Assembly (NCBI GenBank): GCA_903916355.1
Contig: CAIWWN010000015.1
Coordinates: 1 to 62,543 of the forward strand
DNA from: an uncultured Burkholderiales bacterium
GTDB taxonomy: Bacteria; Pseudomonadota; Gammaproteobacteria; Burkholderiales; Burkholderiaceae_C
Length of the DNA: 62,543 nt
Reading direction: 5' to 3'
The position numbers and the translations under genes are program-made. The notes below the pieces were generated by a model. It saw only the letters and a program-made list of their open reading frames with translations. It was not told the origin of the DNA and did not search any database. Shown in pieces: positions 48,191 to 56,994 of this stretch; positions within the stretch are counted from its first letter, which is position 1, and each line of letters starts with the position of its first letter.

Positions 48191-49327
48191 ATGAAAAAAA
48201 TGCACGCATTCAAGTTGGCTGTATCAGCCATGTTCATCCTGACTGCGGCCACTTCGGCTTTGGCTGCAGATGGTTTTAAATTGCGCTTCCCGATTTCAGG
48301 CACCTTGGGTGGCGAGATTGTGGCGCCTTTGCCCAGCGAAGGTTGGGTCGGGTCGATGGCGATCACGGATATCAATGTGGACAAAGTGGCGGGCAGTGAT
48401 GGCAATGCATTGTCTCTTTCTCAGGCTGCGACTTTTACTGGCCCTGCGGGTACTGCGCTGGCGGGTAAAACTGCAGCCTACACCAGCGCTGCTGTGCTGG
48501 ACTACAAGCAACGGCAGACACAGGCCAATATGACTTTCGCCAGACTGTTGAGCTCTGATGTGCAAGGTGGAAAGCTGGCTCTGGCCATCAACATTCCTTA
48601 TGTACTGAGTTTGAATACGGACGCCAAATTTGTAGGCGCTACACCGACTTTGGGTGCTCTGAGCCCGGCAACACTGAGTCCGGTAGTGAATGCCCAGTTG
48701 CAAGCTGCAGCACAAGCGGGATTTAATGCCCCGACGGGCTATCAGGCAGGTTTGACCAGTCAAGGTCAAACGGCCTCCGTAAATACTTCTGGCTTGGGTG
48801 ACATGGAGGCCAGTGTATTGTGGGAAAAAACTATTGATCAACTCAAAATCGTGGGCGGCGCCACACTGGCTTTGCCGACGGGCAATTACAGTTATATCGC
48901 AGGCACGATGAAACCCAACATCGGCTACGGCAAGTACTACACTTTCCGCCCGGGTGTGGGTGTGGCTTACACCGCTTCTGAAAATGTGACTTTGGGTGCG
49001 CGCGGCAGTTTGGGCTTCAACACCAAGAACACCGAGAACAATGTGCGCAGCGGTGACTTCTATGTGATCGACTTGGCGGCAGCGTTCAAAACACCGGTGG
49101 GTGTGTTTGGCCCGCACATGACCATCATGCGCCAGTACACCGATGACACCGGTGGTAACGTGGCACTCGGTGCTAACAGGTTGTCGCTCACTGGTGCGGG
49201 CGCCTTTGCCACCTTCCCAATTGCTTCTATTGGCGCAGGCTTGAACCTCTCCTACATGAAGACCATTGACGCCCGCAACTCCTTGGCGGGCAGCTTTGTG
49301 CAGGCCCGTATCTCCAAAGCCTTCTAA
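48191..49327 (+). CDS. outer-membrane channel/transporter (SphA/MetA phenol-degradation-type)
   Basis: Signal peptide MKKMHAFKLAVSAMFILTAATSALA; beta-barrel pattern, terminal KAF; RBS GAGG. Confidence 0.75.
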   Translation: MKKMHAFKLAVSAMFILTAATSALAADGFKLRFPISGTLGGEIVAPLPSEGWVGSMAITDINVDKVAGSDGNALSLSQAATFTGPAGTALAGKTAAYTSAAVLDYKQRQTQANMTFARLLSSDVQGGKLALAINIPYVLSLNTDAKFVGATPTLGALSPATLSPVVNAQLQAAAQAGFNAPTGYQAGLTSQGQTASVNTSGLGDMEASVLWEKTIDQLKIVGGATLALPTGNYSYIAGTMKPNIGYGKYYTFRPGVGVAYTASENVTLGARGSLGFNTKNTENNVRSGDFYVIDLAAAFKTPVGVFGPHMTIMRQYTDDTGGNVALGANRLSLTGAGAFATFPIASIGAGLNLSYMKTIDARNSLAGSFVQARISKAF

Positions 49328-49340
49328 GCTCCGCCCTTCA

Positions 49341-49382
49341 AATCCCAAGCCGCGCCTCAGCCGCGCGCTTGGGATTTTTTTT
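49341..49382 (+). terminator. intrinsic terminator
   Basis: AATCCCAAGCCGCGC...GCGCGCTTGGGATTTTTTTT. Confidence 0.8.
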
Positions 49383-51064
49383 CAGTTGGCGTAGTAGATG
49401 TAAGCGTCCCCCGGCTTGGGGGCTTGCTTGAGTGTTTTGTCGATATAAATGGGAGCTTCGGCCAGCGAAGGCCACATCGGTTTGACCTGCTGGGCGTTGA
49501 TGGCCAACAGCCTCTTCTTCATATCTGCCAATCGCTCAGGTTCTTGGCTGGCCAGGTTATTGCGCTCTCCCGGATCAGCGGCCAGGTTGTACAGCACATC
49601 TTGCTTGGGGCGTTCCATGACTTGCAGTTTCCAGTCCCCCTTGCGCAGGGCCAGGTAAGTGTCCGTGCGGAAAAAGAGTTGCTCATGGGGTGATTTCGCA
49701 TTCACACCTTGGGCAAAGGGCAACAGGTTCACGCCGTCCAAGACTTTTCCTTCGGGTGGGGCCGCGTGGGCCGCCGCCAAGGCGGTTGTGAAAATATCCA
49801 GATGACTGATGGCTTGCAGGTACTTGGTGCCTGCGGGCAAGCCCTTGGGCCACTTCATGAAGAAAGGCACGCGGATGCCGCCTTCGTAGAAGGTGGCTTT
49901 CCAGCCCCGGTATGGTTTGTTCAGATCGGGTACACCGATGTAATGCGCGCCACCGTTGTCACTGGTGAAGATGATCATGGTGTTGTCATCCAAGCCTTGG
50001 TCTTTGAGGTGCTGCAACACGCGACCGATATTGCGGTCCAGTGAGCGGATCATGGCGGCGTAGACGCGGGTGGTATGGTCAGCGATGTGAGGCAAGGCGT
50101 CATAGTCTTCACGCGTGGACTGAAGCGGGGTGTGCGGCGCGTTGTAGGCCAGGTACATGAAGAAGGGGTTTTGTTTGTTGGCGTCGATGGCTTTGATCGC
50201 CTCGTCGGTCAAGTAATCCGTCATGTAACGCGGTGGCTGAAAGGGCTCACCGGCATTGAACCGGATGCCCCAGGGGTGTGCGGCCCACAAGAATTTATCA
50301 ATGGGGTCAAACGCTTGTTTGGCGTTGACCACTTGGGGCGAGTTCTCGGGCAAAAACATCGACGCGCCATGCATCAGGGACAGCGACTCGTCAAAGCCAT
50401 GGGCGTAGGGCCGAAACTGGGGGCTGTCACCCAAATGCCATTTGCCCAGTTGCAAGGTTCGGTAACCCGAATTTTTCAGCGCACGGGCCAGCGTCACTTC
50501 TTGGACCGGCAAGCCCATGTCTTCGTAAGGGATCAAATCAGCTTCACGTTCGGCGTGGTAGATGGGCTTGGGTAAATCGCTGCTGGTTTGGCCTGAAACA
50601 ATGACCTTCATGAATTGTTTGGGCGTGGGCGTGAACTCGAAACCAAATCGGGTCGGGTAGCGACCCGTCATCATGGCCGCGCGGGAAGGCGCACAAGTGG
50701 CATTGCCTGAATAGCCCGCCAGAAAATCCACCCCGTTTTTCGCCAAGGAGTCGATGTTCGGCGTGGGCACCGTGCCCTGTGCTACGCCGCCGCCATGGGC
50801 CGTGATGTCGTTAAAGCCCAAATCGTCGGCCACGATCAAAATGATGTTGGGTCTTTTCTCGGCCGTGCCCGTCGCTGGCATGCTGGCTGGCGTGGCCCAT
50901 CTTACGGCTTGGTTTGGGCCGTAATCTTGGCGAATGGTGTACTTCACCATCCACAGCATGAGGCCGACACGGCCACCGATGGCCCAATAGCCAACCCCCA
51001 TCAGCACCAACAGAGTCAGCAAGCCAAGGAGCCAGCGGCGAAGGGGAGAAGACAACATGAACAA
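49382..51064 (-). CDS. type I (Cys-type) sulfatase, N-terminally anchored
   Basis: RPNIILIVADDLGFNDITAHGGG...NATCAPSRAAMMTGRYPTRFG (CAPSR); GKWHLGD; N-terminal TM. Confidence 0.95.
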   Translation of the reverse strand: MFMLSSPLRRWLLGLLTLLVLMGVGYWAIGGRVGLMLWMVKYTIRQDYGPNQAVRWATPASMPATGTAEKRPNIILIVADDLGFNDITAHGGGVAQGTVPTPNIDSLAKNGVDFLAGYSGNATCAPSRAAMMTGRYPTRFGFEFTPTPKQFMKVIVSGQTSSDLPKPIYHAEREADLIPYEDMGLPVQEVTLARALKNSGYRTLQLGKWHLGDSPQFRPYAHGFDESLSLMHGASMFLPENSPQVVNAKQAFDPIDKFLWAAHPWGIRFNAGEPFQPPRYMTDYLTDEAIKAIDANKQNPFFMYLAYNAPHTPLQSTREDYDALPHIADHTTRVYAAMIRSLDRNIGRVLQHLKDQGLDDNTMIIFTSDNGGAHYIGVPDLNKPYRGWKATFYEGGIRVPFFMKWPKGLPAGTKYLQAISHLDIFTTALAAAHAAPPEGKVLDGVNLLPFAQGVNAKSPHEQLFFRTDTYLALRKGDWKLQVMERPKQDVLYNLAADPGERNNLASQEPERLADMKKRLLAINAQQVKPMWPSLAEAPIYIDKTLKQAPKPGDAYIYYAN

Positions 51065-51312
51065 CTTTCGTGTGCGTTAAGGTCGTGCGCATCACTGCGC
51101 GCTGGCGCATTTTGGGCCTAAACTGCGGTCAACACCATCGGGTCTTTCACCCTTGCCGGGTGTTTTTTATTGTGGCATGGTGAATGTCAATAGATCGAAA
51201 ATACGGTCGCACATCATGGGCATGCGATGCCTCTTGATGCGCTGGCTCGCCTGAATCTGAGCGCGCAGGTGGCCAGGGGCTTTTCTGATAACCTTGGTCA
51301 CGTTGAATTTTC

Positions 51313-51984
51313 TTGCACTTTCCCAGTGTTCTGACCGTGGCCCCAACCCCTAAATCTGCTGTTCCAGCCACCGCCGTGGCCAAGGAGGGGCCTCGCCTCA
51401 AGCGCGAGGATTGGCTTCAAGCCGCTTTCAATGCGGTGGTCGACTGTGGGGTGGACAAGCTCAAAATTCTGACGCTGGCCGAAACGTTGGGGGTCACCCG
51501 GGGCAGCTTTTACTGGCATTTTGCCGACCATGCTGAATTGTTGCAGGCCACCTTGCAGGGCTGGAAAGACCAGGAAATCCAACGCCTGTTGCGCATCGAA
51601 GCCCAGCAAACCCAAGATCCTTTGGCCGATATGCACATGCTGCTGGAAGAAGCCTTGGCCCACAGCGGTGACGAGCTGGAGAACATGCGTTTTGAACTCG
51701 CCGTCAGAGGCTTGGGCCGACGTGAGGCATCCGTGGCGGCCCTGCTGATCGAGGTCGATCAAGCGCGTACCCAATTGTTTGTGAAGCATTTCAGTCGCTT
51801 GTTCCACGACCCCCAAAAAGCCGCCGATTTGGCTGCCTTGTTTTACTTGACGATCGTCGGTTGTTTCCAGGCCTTGAGTCGACCGGGCAACCCTGCGCGG
51901 TCCAAAGACTATTTCAAGTCCATCATCGCCACCTTCTTGATCCAGGCCCAATTGCCTCAACCCGGCGCGGGTACAACGTCCTGA
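51313..51984 (+). CDS. TetR-family regulator (start may be GTG 51337)
   Basis: REDWLQAAFNAVVDCGVDKLKILTLAETLGVTRGSFYWHFADHAELLQATLQGW. Confidence 0.9.
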   Translation: MHFPSVLTVAPTPKSAVPATAVAKEGPRLKREDWLQAAFNAVVDCGVDKLKILTLAETLGVTRGSFYWHFADHAELLQATLQGWKDQEIQRLLRIEAQQTQDPLADMHMLLEEALAHSGDELENMRFELAVRGLGRREASVAALLIEVDQARTQLFVKHFSRLFHDPQKAADLAALFYLTIVGCFQALSRPGNPARSKDYFKSIIATFLIQAQLPQPGAGTTS

Positions 51985-51988
51985 GCCG

Positions 51989-53389
51989 TCATGGCTGGCG
52001 CTCCACGGCGGGCAGCTGCCAGCGCCCTTGCAGCGCCGTGTCCTGCGGCCAGTAAAGCCGGGCATTGAGCAGAAACGGCGCGTTGTCATTCACCGGCAAC
52101 CAGTTGGCCAACATGGGCCCCTCGGGGGCTTGTGCCTGAACCCACAAATCCAAAGAGCCGTCAGCATTGGCCACCAAGGGATGCAAGCTGCCCACGGCAT
52201 GGCGGTGAGAAGGGTGATCGATCAAAAAATCATCCAAGCCGTAGGCGGTGACCGACCAAAAGGCTTTGACCGGCGGCCACTGCCCGGCAGGAAAGTGCAT
52301 GCGATAGCGATGGCGGCCCTGCAGTGCGGCGCCGCTGCTGTCGACCCGGGTGCTGGGGTACATCGCGTCTTCGGGCCAATTGGCACCCAGGCCAACCATG
52401 GCCACCGCGGTGCGGATGTTGTAGTCCGTGCCGTATTGCCCCAAGTGGCGTGGCGGTGTGGACCAGCCATTCACCAGATCACGCGGCTGCTTGAGCGCTT
52501 GCGCGATCTTGAAGTCGGCGATCCAACGGCCCAGGCTGACTGCAGCGTGGTCAAACCCATCCCAATTGACAGGCTGGCCAATCTGCACGCCTATCTGAGC
52601 CAAGGCATGCAACACGGGCGCGTCGGCCGCAAAGGGTGGGTTGGCGACCATCAAATGGGTCAGGCGGTTGAAAAAATCAACGGTATCCATGTGCTGCATT
52701 TGCTGCAGGGGTGGGGTCAGAGGCGCTGTGGATTTTTGCCAATGGGACTCAGGACTGGGGGGCAGGGCTTGGCCATCCTTCCAGGGGGTCAATTGCAGAC
52801 CGTCTTGCAAGCGATGCACCAAGGGGAAATCGGCCTCACCCTGAGTTTGGGTGCGACCGATCAGCCAGGCCATGGCGGTTGGCGAACGCAACAAGGTCAT
52901 GCCCTCAGGGGCTGTCCCCTGCCATTGAGGGCCCACAATGAAATAGCGGCCGCCCGCTGTGCCTTGCGTGCGTGTGCCCGGCGATGCAAACACGTGGGTC
53001 CAAGCATCCAACAAGGGCATCACCTCATAGCGCAAGGCGTTGGCGGGCATGTTGAAAACCAAGGGGCCTTGCGACAAGTCCAAAAACGCGGTGCTGTACA
53101 AAGTGTCCAGGTTGGGCCGCACCACGGATTTGAATTGGGCATCGGGGAACTGCCGGACTCGGTGTAGCACATTCACAGGCGCCATGCCCAAGGCGGCATT
53201 TTCTCGGGTGATGTCCATGATCACCAGGGGATAGCCAAACACATAGCCCTGCGCACCGATGCGGATGTGATCGGCTTTCCACCCGGCCAGGCCCGCCAAC
53301 AGCAGCACAGGTAAGAACAGCCAGACCGCGCCGCGCAGCAGCTTTCGATAAAAAGGTGCAGGGCTTGGGAGGCGGGCGGGCGCGGTCAT
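51989..53389 (-). CDS. DUF1254/DUF1214-like protein, N-terminal TM
   Basis: YVFGYPLVIMDITRENA...RVRQFPDAQFKSVVRPNLDTLYSTAFLDLSQGPLVFNMP; C-terminal FWSVTAYGLDDFLIDH...NWLPV. Confidence 0.85.
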   Translation of the reverse strand: MTAPARLPSPAPFYRKLLRGAVWLFLPVLLLAGLAGWKADHIRIGAQGYVFGYPLVIMDITRENAALGMAPVNVLHRVRQFPDAQFKSVVRPNLDTLYSTAFLDLSQGPLVFNMPANALRYEVMPLLDAWTHVFASPGTRTQGTAGGRYFIVGPQWQGTAPEGMTLLRSPTAMAWLIGRTQTQGEADFPLVHRLQDGLQLTPWKDGQALPPSPESHWQKSTAPLTPPLQQMQHMDTVDFFNRLTHLMVANPPFAADAPVLHALAQIGVQIGQPVNWDGFDHAAVSLGRWIADFKIAQALKQPRDLVNGWSTPPRHLGQYGTDYNIRTAVAMVGLGANWPEDAMYPSTRVDSSGAALQGRHRYRMHFPAGQWPPVKAFWSVTAYGLDDFLIDHPSHRHAVGSLHPLVANADGSLDLWVQAQAPEGPMLANWLPVNDNAPFLLNARLYWPQDTALQGRWQLPAVERQP

Positions 53390-53398
53390 CTCACCCCT

Positions 53399-54445
53399 TC
53401 AAGGACCCGGCGCCAGCAGCACGGTGCGAAAGCCCAAATGACTGGTGCCCAAGTCTTCCTCTTGCGGTTGGCGTGAGCCCGAGCGGTAGCGCATGCAGTA
53501 GTCAGGCGAGCATAAAAAAGAGCCTCCTTTGATGACGCGCTGCCGGGCGCTTGCGTTGCGAATCAGGGTCGAGTCGGGGCTGTTCTCTGCCTTGGGGCTT
53601 GCCACGGTGCGGTGATCTTCGGTGTACAGGTCGCGGGTCATCTCCCAGACATTGCCCATCATGTCGTACAAGCCCCAGGCATTGGGGGTGTAGCAGCCCA
53701 CCGGGGCGAGGCCAACAAAGCCATCATCAGCCGAGTTGAGCACCGGAAACACCCCTTGCCAGGTGTTGGCACCATGCGGTTGGTCGTGGTCTTTGGCGGC
53801 TTTGACCTCGCCGGCGCGTGCCGCCCATTCCCACTGGCTTTCGGTGGGCAGGCTGCGCCCTTTCCAGGTGGCATAGGCCAAGGCGTCTTCGTAGGTCACG
53901 GTGACCACGGGGAACTGACCGCGCCCCTGGATGTCGGTACTGGGCCCGCCAGGGTGGCGCCACTGGGCGCCGGCCACGTACTGCCACCATTGCTGCAGGT
54001 CGTTGCGGCTGTGCAGCTTGGTGGGCATGGCAAACACCACGGCGCCGGGGGCGCGCAACGCAGGGGCCAAATCGGGTTGTCGTTGGGCATCCCAAGCCCG
54101 CTCGGCCACCGTCACATAGCCCGTGGCCTGAACGAAGGCAGCAAACTCGTCATTGCGCACTTCGGTGCGGTCCATCCAAAAGCCGTCCACGCGGGTGGGG
54201 CGTATAGGGCCTTCTTCGGGGTACTTCGTGTCACCCATGTCAAATTGGCCCGCAGGCACCCACACCATGCCGGGGTAGCGCGCGCTGGAGTCGATCGCAG
54301 GGGTTGAACATGCGGGCACAGCTGCAGCCATGCCGGTGCTCGGCTGCGGGGGGTGTGTTGCACGCCAACCCCAAGTGCTGAGTGCAACAAGTGCCAACAG
54401 CGCAATCAGCCAAAGAATACGAGCACGTGGCCTGGTCATGGACAA
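53399..54445 (-). CDS. formylglycine-generating enzyme (SUMF1/FGE family), N-terminal TM anchor
   Basis: MVWVPAGQFDMGDT; LPTESQWEWAARAG; WGLYDMMGNVWEMTRDLY; VIKGGSFLCSPDYCMRYRSGSR (catalytic CxxxYC). Confidence 0.92.
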   Translation of the reverse strand: MSMTRPRARILWLIALLALVALSTWGWRATHPPQPSTGMAAAVPACSTPAIDSSARYPGMVWVPAGQFDMGDTKYPEEGPIRPTRVDGFWMDRTEVRNDEFAAFVQATGYVTVAERAWDAQRQPDLAPALRAPGAVVFAMPTKLHSRNDLQQWWQYVAGAQWRHPGGPSTDIQGRGQFPVVTVTYEDALAYATWKGRSLPTESQWEWAARAGEVKAAKDHDQPHGANTWQGVFPVLNSADDGFVGLAPVGCYTPNAWGLYDMMGNVWEMTRDLYTEDHRTVASPKAENSPDSTLIRNASARQRVIKGGSFLCSPDYCMRYRSGSRQPQEEDLGTSHLGFRTVLLAPGP

Positions 54446-54497
54446 CAGAGTTCAAACAAAAGAGATGGCCATCTTAAGCGCTGGCGGGCGCCAGCCA

Positions 54498-55118
54498 TCA
54501 GGCGAATAACTGGGTCGTGCCCCAAGCCAACAGTGCGCAAATGACGGCCATGTCAAATCGTGCACTGAACCCGCTGACCAAGGGACGAACGGGGAACACC
54601 TGGGTCTGCTCAATGGCCGCCCATTTGTGTACAGAGATGCCTTGGCCTTCAATGTCGATGGCAAAGTTGAGAAAATCTCTGCGGCTGCGGTAGCGCACCA
54701 TGGCGACGTAATGCCATTCTGGTGCGTTGGCGTCGTTGACAAATTGCCCTGTTTTGCGCGCGATGAAGATCGGCACACTGGCCCTTTTGATCAGGGGCCA
54801 AATGATGGCCTTGCCATAACGCTGGTCCGCCTCACGCGGGTCGGGGCCAAAGCCCGAGTTTTCAGGGTACAGCGCCTGCTTGCGGTACAGCACCGCATTG
54901 GACATGATGAATTCGCGGCCATCGTCTTGTGCCAAGAATTGCTCGACTTCGTGCAAGTGCGCCAGGCTGAGCGGCCCAGACACCACAGAGCGAAGTTGTT
55001 GAATGCCTTGTGCCGTTTCTTGCGCCGTCAAGGGTTTGCCGCGACCGCCCCACCACAGCAGAAACAACAAGTAGACCGCAGCCCAGGCTGTGAGAATGAT
55101 CTGGTTGGTGCTGCTCAT
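54498..55118 (-). CDS. uncharacterised membrane protein with N- and C-terminal TM segments
   Basis: Start MSSTNQIILTAWAAVYLLFLLWW; soluble middle domain; C-terminal FDMAVICALLAWGTTQLFA. Confidence 0.65.
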   Translation of the reverse strand: MSSTNQIILTAWAAVYLLFLLWWGGRGKPLTAQETAQGIQQLRSVVSGPLSLAHLHEVEQFLAQDDGREFIMSNAVLYRKQALYPENSGFGPDPREADQRYGKAIIWPLIKRASVPIFIARKTGQFVNDANAPEWHYVAMVRYRSRRDFLNFAIDIEGQGISVHKWAAIEQTQVFPVRPLVSGFSARFDMAVICALLAWGTTQLFA

Positions 55119-55123
55119 CAGGT

Positions 55124-55948
55124 TCAGGCGGGTTGACCGACCACGGTAAATTGGGCGGTGTTGTCGTGGAGCCAGGCCTGCGACAGGCTGGCGTCGTGTT
55201 GCGAGGGGTGAAAATCTTCGCGCAAATAGTCTCGCCACAGCGCCGTGTTGCCGCGCAACAAGCCATCTTTGGCGAACAACAGCCGTGCCCCACTGCGCCA
55301 GGTTTGCAGGTGGAACAGGCTGCCGTCGTGCCACAGATTGCGCACGGTTTGCCGCAGAATGTCGGACAAGAAGATGACCGTGACGAAGCGGAACACTTTC
55401 AAGCGCCGTTCATGGTCGCCGCCCAAAGCTTGGTACAGGTCAAAGGCGGTGCAGCGGTGCTCCGCCTCTTCGGCGCTGTGCCATAGCCACAGGGTTTGCA
55501 AGCGGGGCTCGGCACCTGCCAGAGCCTCAGGATGGCGGAGCATCCAGTCGGCAAACACGGCGGTGAAATGCTCGGTGGCTGCGGTCGCGGCCAAATGCAT
55601 CCGGGTATCCAGATGGGCTTGCTTTTGGATGCGCTGCATGGCGCGTGCCGCAAAGCGGTTGTCAAACCCCATGTTGCTCAGGTGTTTGTTGAACAGTTCA
55701 TGGATACGGCGGTGGGTGGCCTCTTGGCCAATAAAGCCTTTGACCTCGGCGGCCATTTGCGCTTGTTGCTCTGCGGGCAATTTTTTCAGCCCTTCGCGCA
55801 CCGAGTCGATGAAAAACTGCTCACCCACCGGAAAGCTCATGGACAAGGCACTGAAAAATGCCGAGCGAAAAGCATCGCCGCCATTCCAGCGGGCGGCAAA
55901 AGGGGTTTCCAAATCAATCAACAAGCGTCTGACTACGAGATCGGTCAT
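55124..55948 (-). CDS. predicted metal-dependent hydrolase (PF10118-like)
   Basis: ALSMSFPVGEQFFIDSVR; FIGQEATHRRIHELFN; LWLWHSAEEAEHRCTAFDLYQ. Confidence 0.85.
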   Translation of the reverse strand: MTDLVVRRLLIDLETPFAARWNGGDAFRSAFFSALSMSFPVGEQFFIDSVREGLKKLPAEQQAQMAAEVKGFIGQEATHRRIHELFNKHLSNMGFDNRFAARAMQRIQKQAHLDTRMHLAATAATEHFTAVFADWMLRHPEALAGAEPRLQTLWLWHSAEEAEHRCTAFDLYQALGGDHERRLKVFRFVTVIFLSDILRQTVRNLWHDGSLFHLQTWRSGARLLFAKDGLLRGNTALWRDYLREDFHPSQHDASLSQAWLHDNTAQFTVVGQPA

Positions 55949-55993
55949 GGTCGTTTACAAAAAAATAGGGAAGGGAGGAATCGAATGATTTCG

Positions 55994-56015
55994 CTCAATA
56001 CACCAGTGTACTGTT
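55994..56015. promoter_or_regulatory. palindromic operator, site C of the proposed regulon
   Basis: CTCAATACA-CCAG-TGTACTGTT; divergent intergenic region; overlaps possible promoters on both strands. Confidence 0.65.
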
Positions 56016-56078
56016 GCTTGCCAAGATTGTCCAGAGGGGTATCCTTTGGGCTTGTCAACTGCAGGGTCAAGTGTCCCC

Positions 56079-56984
56079 ATGAGCATTCAAGCCTTTTTCA
56101 CCCGTTGGTATTTTCGCAGCCAATTCAAGCCAAAACCGGGTACCCACATCAGCGTTGAAGAGGCGCGGCAGGGCATGGCGCGCATGAGCCGCTGGCAGAT
56201 GCCGCTGCCCCAAGGTGTCCATTTGAAATCGCTGCCCGCCGATGCCGCCGCAGGCTTGTGTCCGGCGGAGTGGTTGTCGGTTCAGGCTCCGCAGCGCACG
56301 GTGATGTATTTTCATGGTGGTGGTTATTTTTCTTGCGGCGTGGACACGCACCGACCGGTGGCGGCGTCTCTCAGCCGCCGGGCACAGGCCCGGGTCTTGT
56401 CGGTGGACTATCGACTGGCGCCGGAGCACGCTTGTCCCGCCGCCGTGGACGACGCTTTGGCCTGGTACCGTGAGGTCTTGGGCGACACGCCCGCAGCGCA
56501 AATCGTGATGGCCGGCGACTCGGCCGGGGGCGGCTTGGTACTGGCCTGCTTGCAAGCCGCCTTGCAGCAGGGCTTACCCATGCCTGCCGGCGCGGTGCTT
56601 TTTTCACCTTGGGTGGATCTGGCCGCGACCGGTGAGTCGATTCACACCCAGGCCCACAACGATGTGATGTTCAACCCTGAAAACCTGGCCGATGCAGCCC
56701 AGTGGTATTTGGCCGGACGCAGCCCGAGTGACCCGGTCGCGTCCCCCTTGTTTGGCGATATGGCGGGCCTGCCGCCTTTGCTGATTTTTGCCAGTCGCAG
56801 CGAAATTTTGTTGTCAGACGCCACCCGTTTGCAGGACAAGGCCGTGGCGGCGGGGGTGTCATCTCAATTGGTGTTGCAGTCCAATATGCCGCATGTCTGG
56901 CCCATCATGGTCATGCTGCCCGAGGCCAAAGCCAGTTTGCGGCAAGTGGCGGCCTTCATGCGCGAACGGGTGCCGGGCCTGTAA
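56079..56984 (+). CDS. alpha/beta hydrolase (HSL/acetyl-esterase type)
   Basis: HGGGYFSCGVDTHR oxyanion motif, GDSAGGG nucleophile elbow, DYRLAPEHACPAAVDDA. Confidence 0.9.
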   Translation: MSIQAFFTRWYFRSQFKPKPGTHISVEEARQGMARMSRWQMPLPQGVHLKSLPADAAAGLCPAEWLSVQAPQRTVMYFHGGGYFSCGVDTHRPVAASLSRRAQARVLSVDYRLAPEHACPAAVDDALAWYREVLGDTPAAQIVMAGDSAGGGLVLACLQAALQQGLPMPAGAVLFSPWVDLAATGESIHTQAHNDVMFNPENLADAAQWYLAGRSPSDPVASPLFGDMAGLPPLLIFASRSEILLSDATRLQDKAVAAGVSSQLVLQSNMPHVWPIMVMLPEAKASLRQVAAFMRERVPGL

Positions 56985-56994
56985 GGGCAAGGCT

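Noticed and set aside
51168-51192. TATTG...CAATA inverted repeat upstream of the second sulfatase as a fourth operator site
   Set aside because: Arms are in the opposite orientation with a 15-bp spacer, so it does not match the CAATACA-n4-TGTATTG motif.
51321-51334. CCCAGTGTTCTG near the TetR start as an additional operator
   Set aside because: Only one half resembles site C; the left half is poor, so it could be chance.
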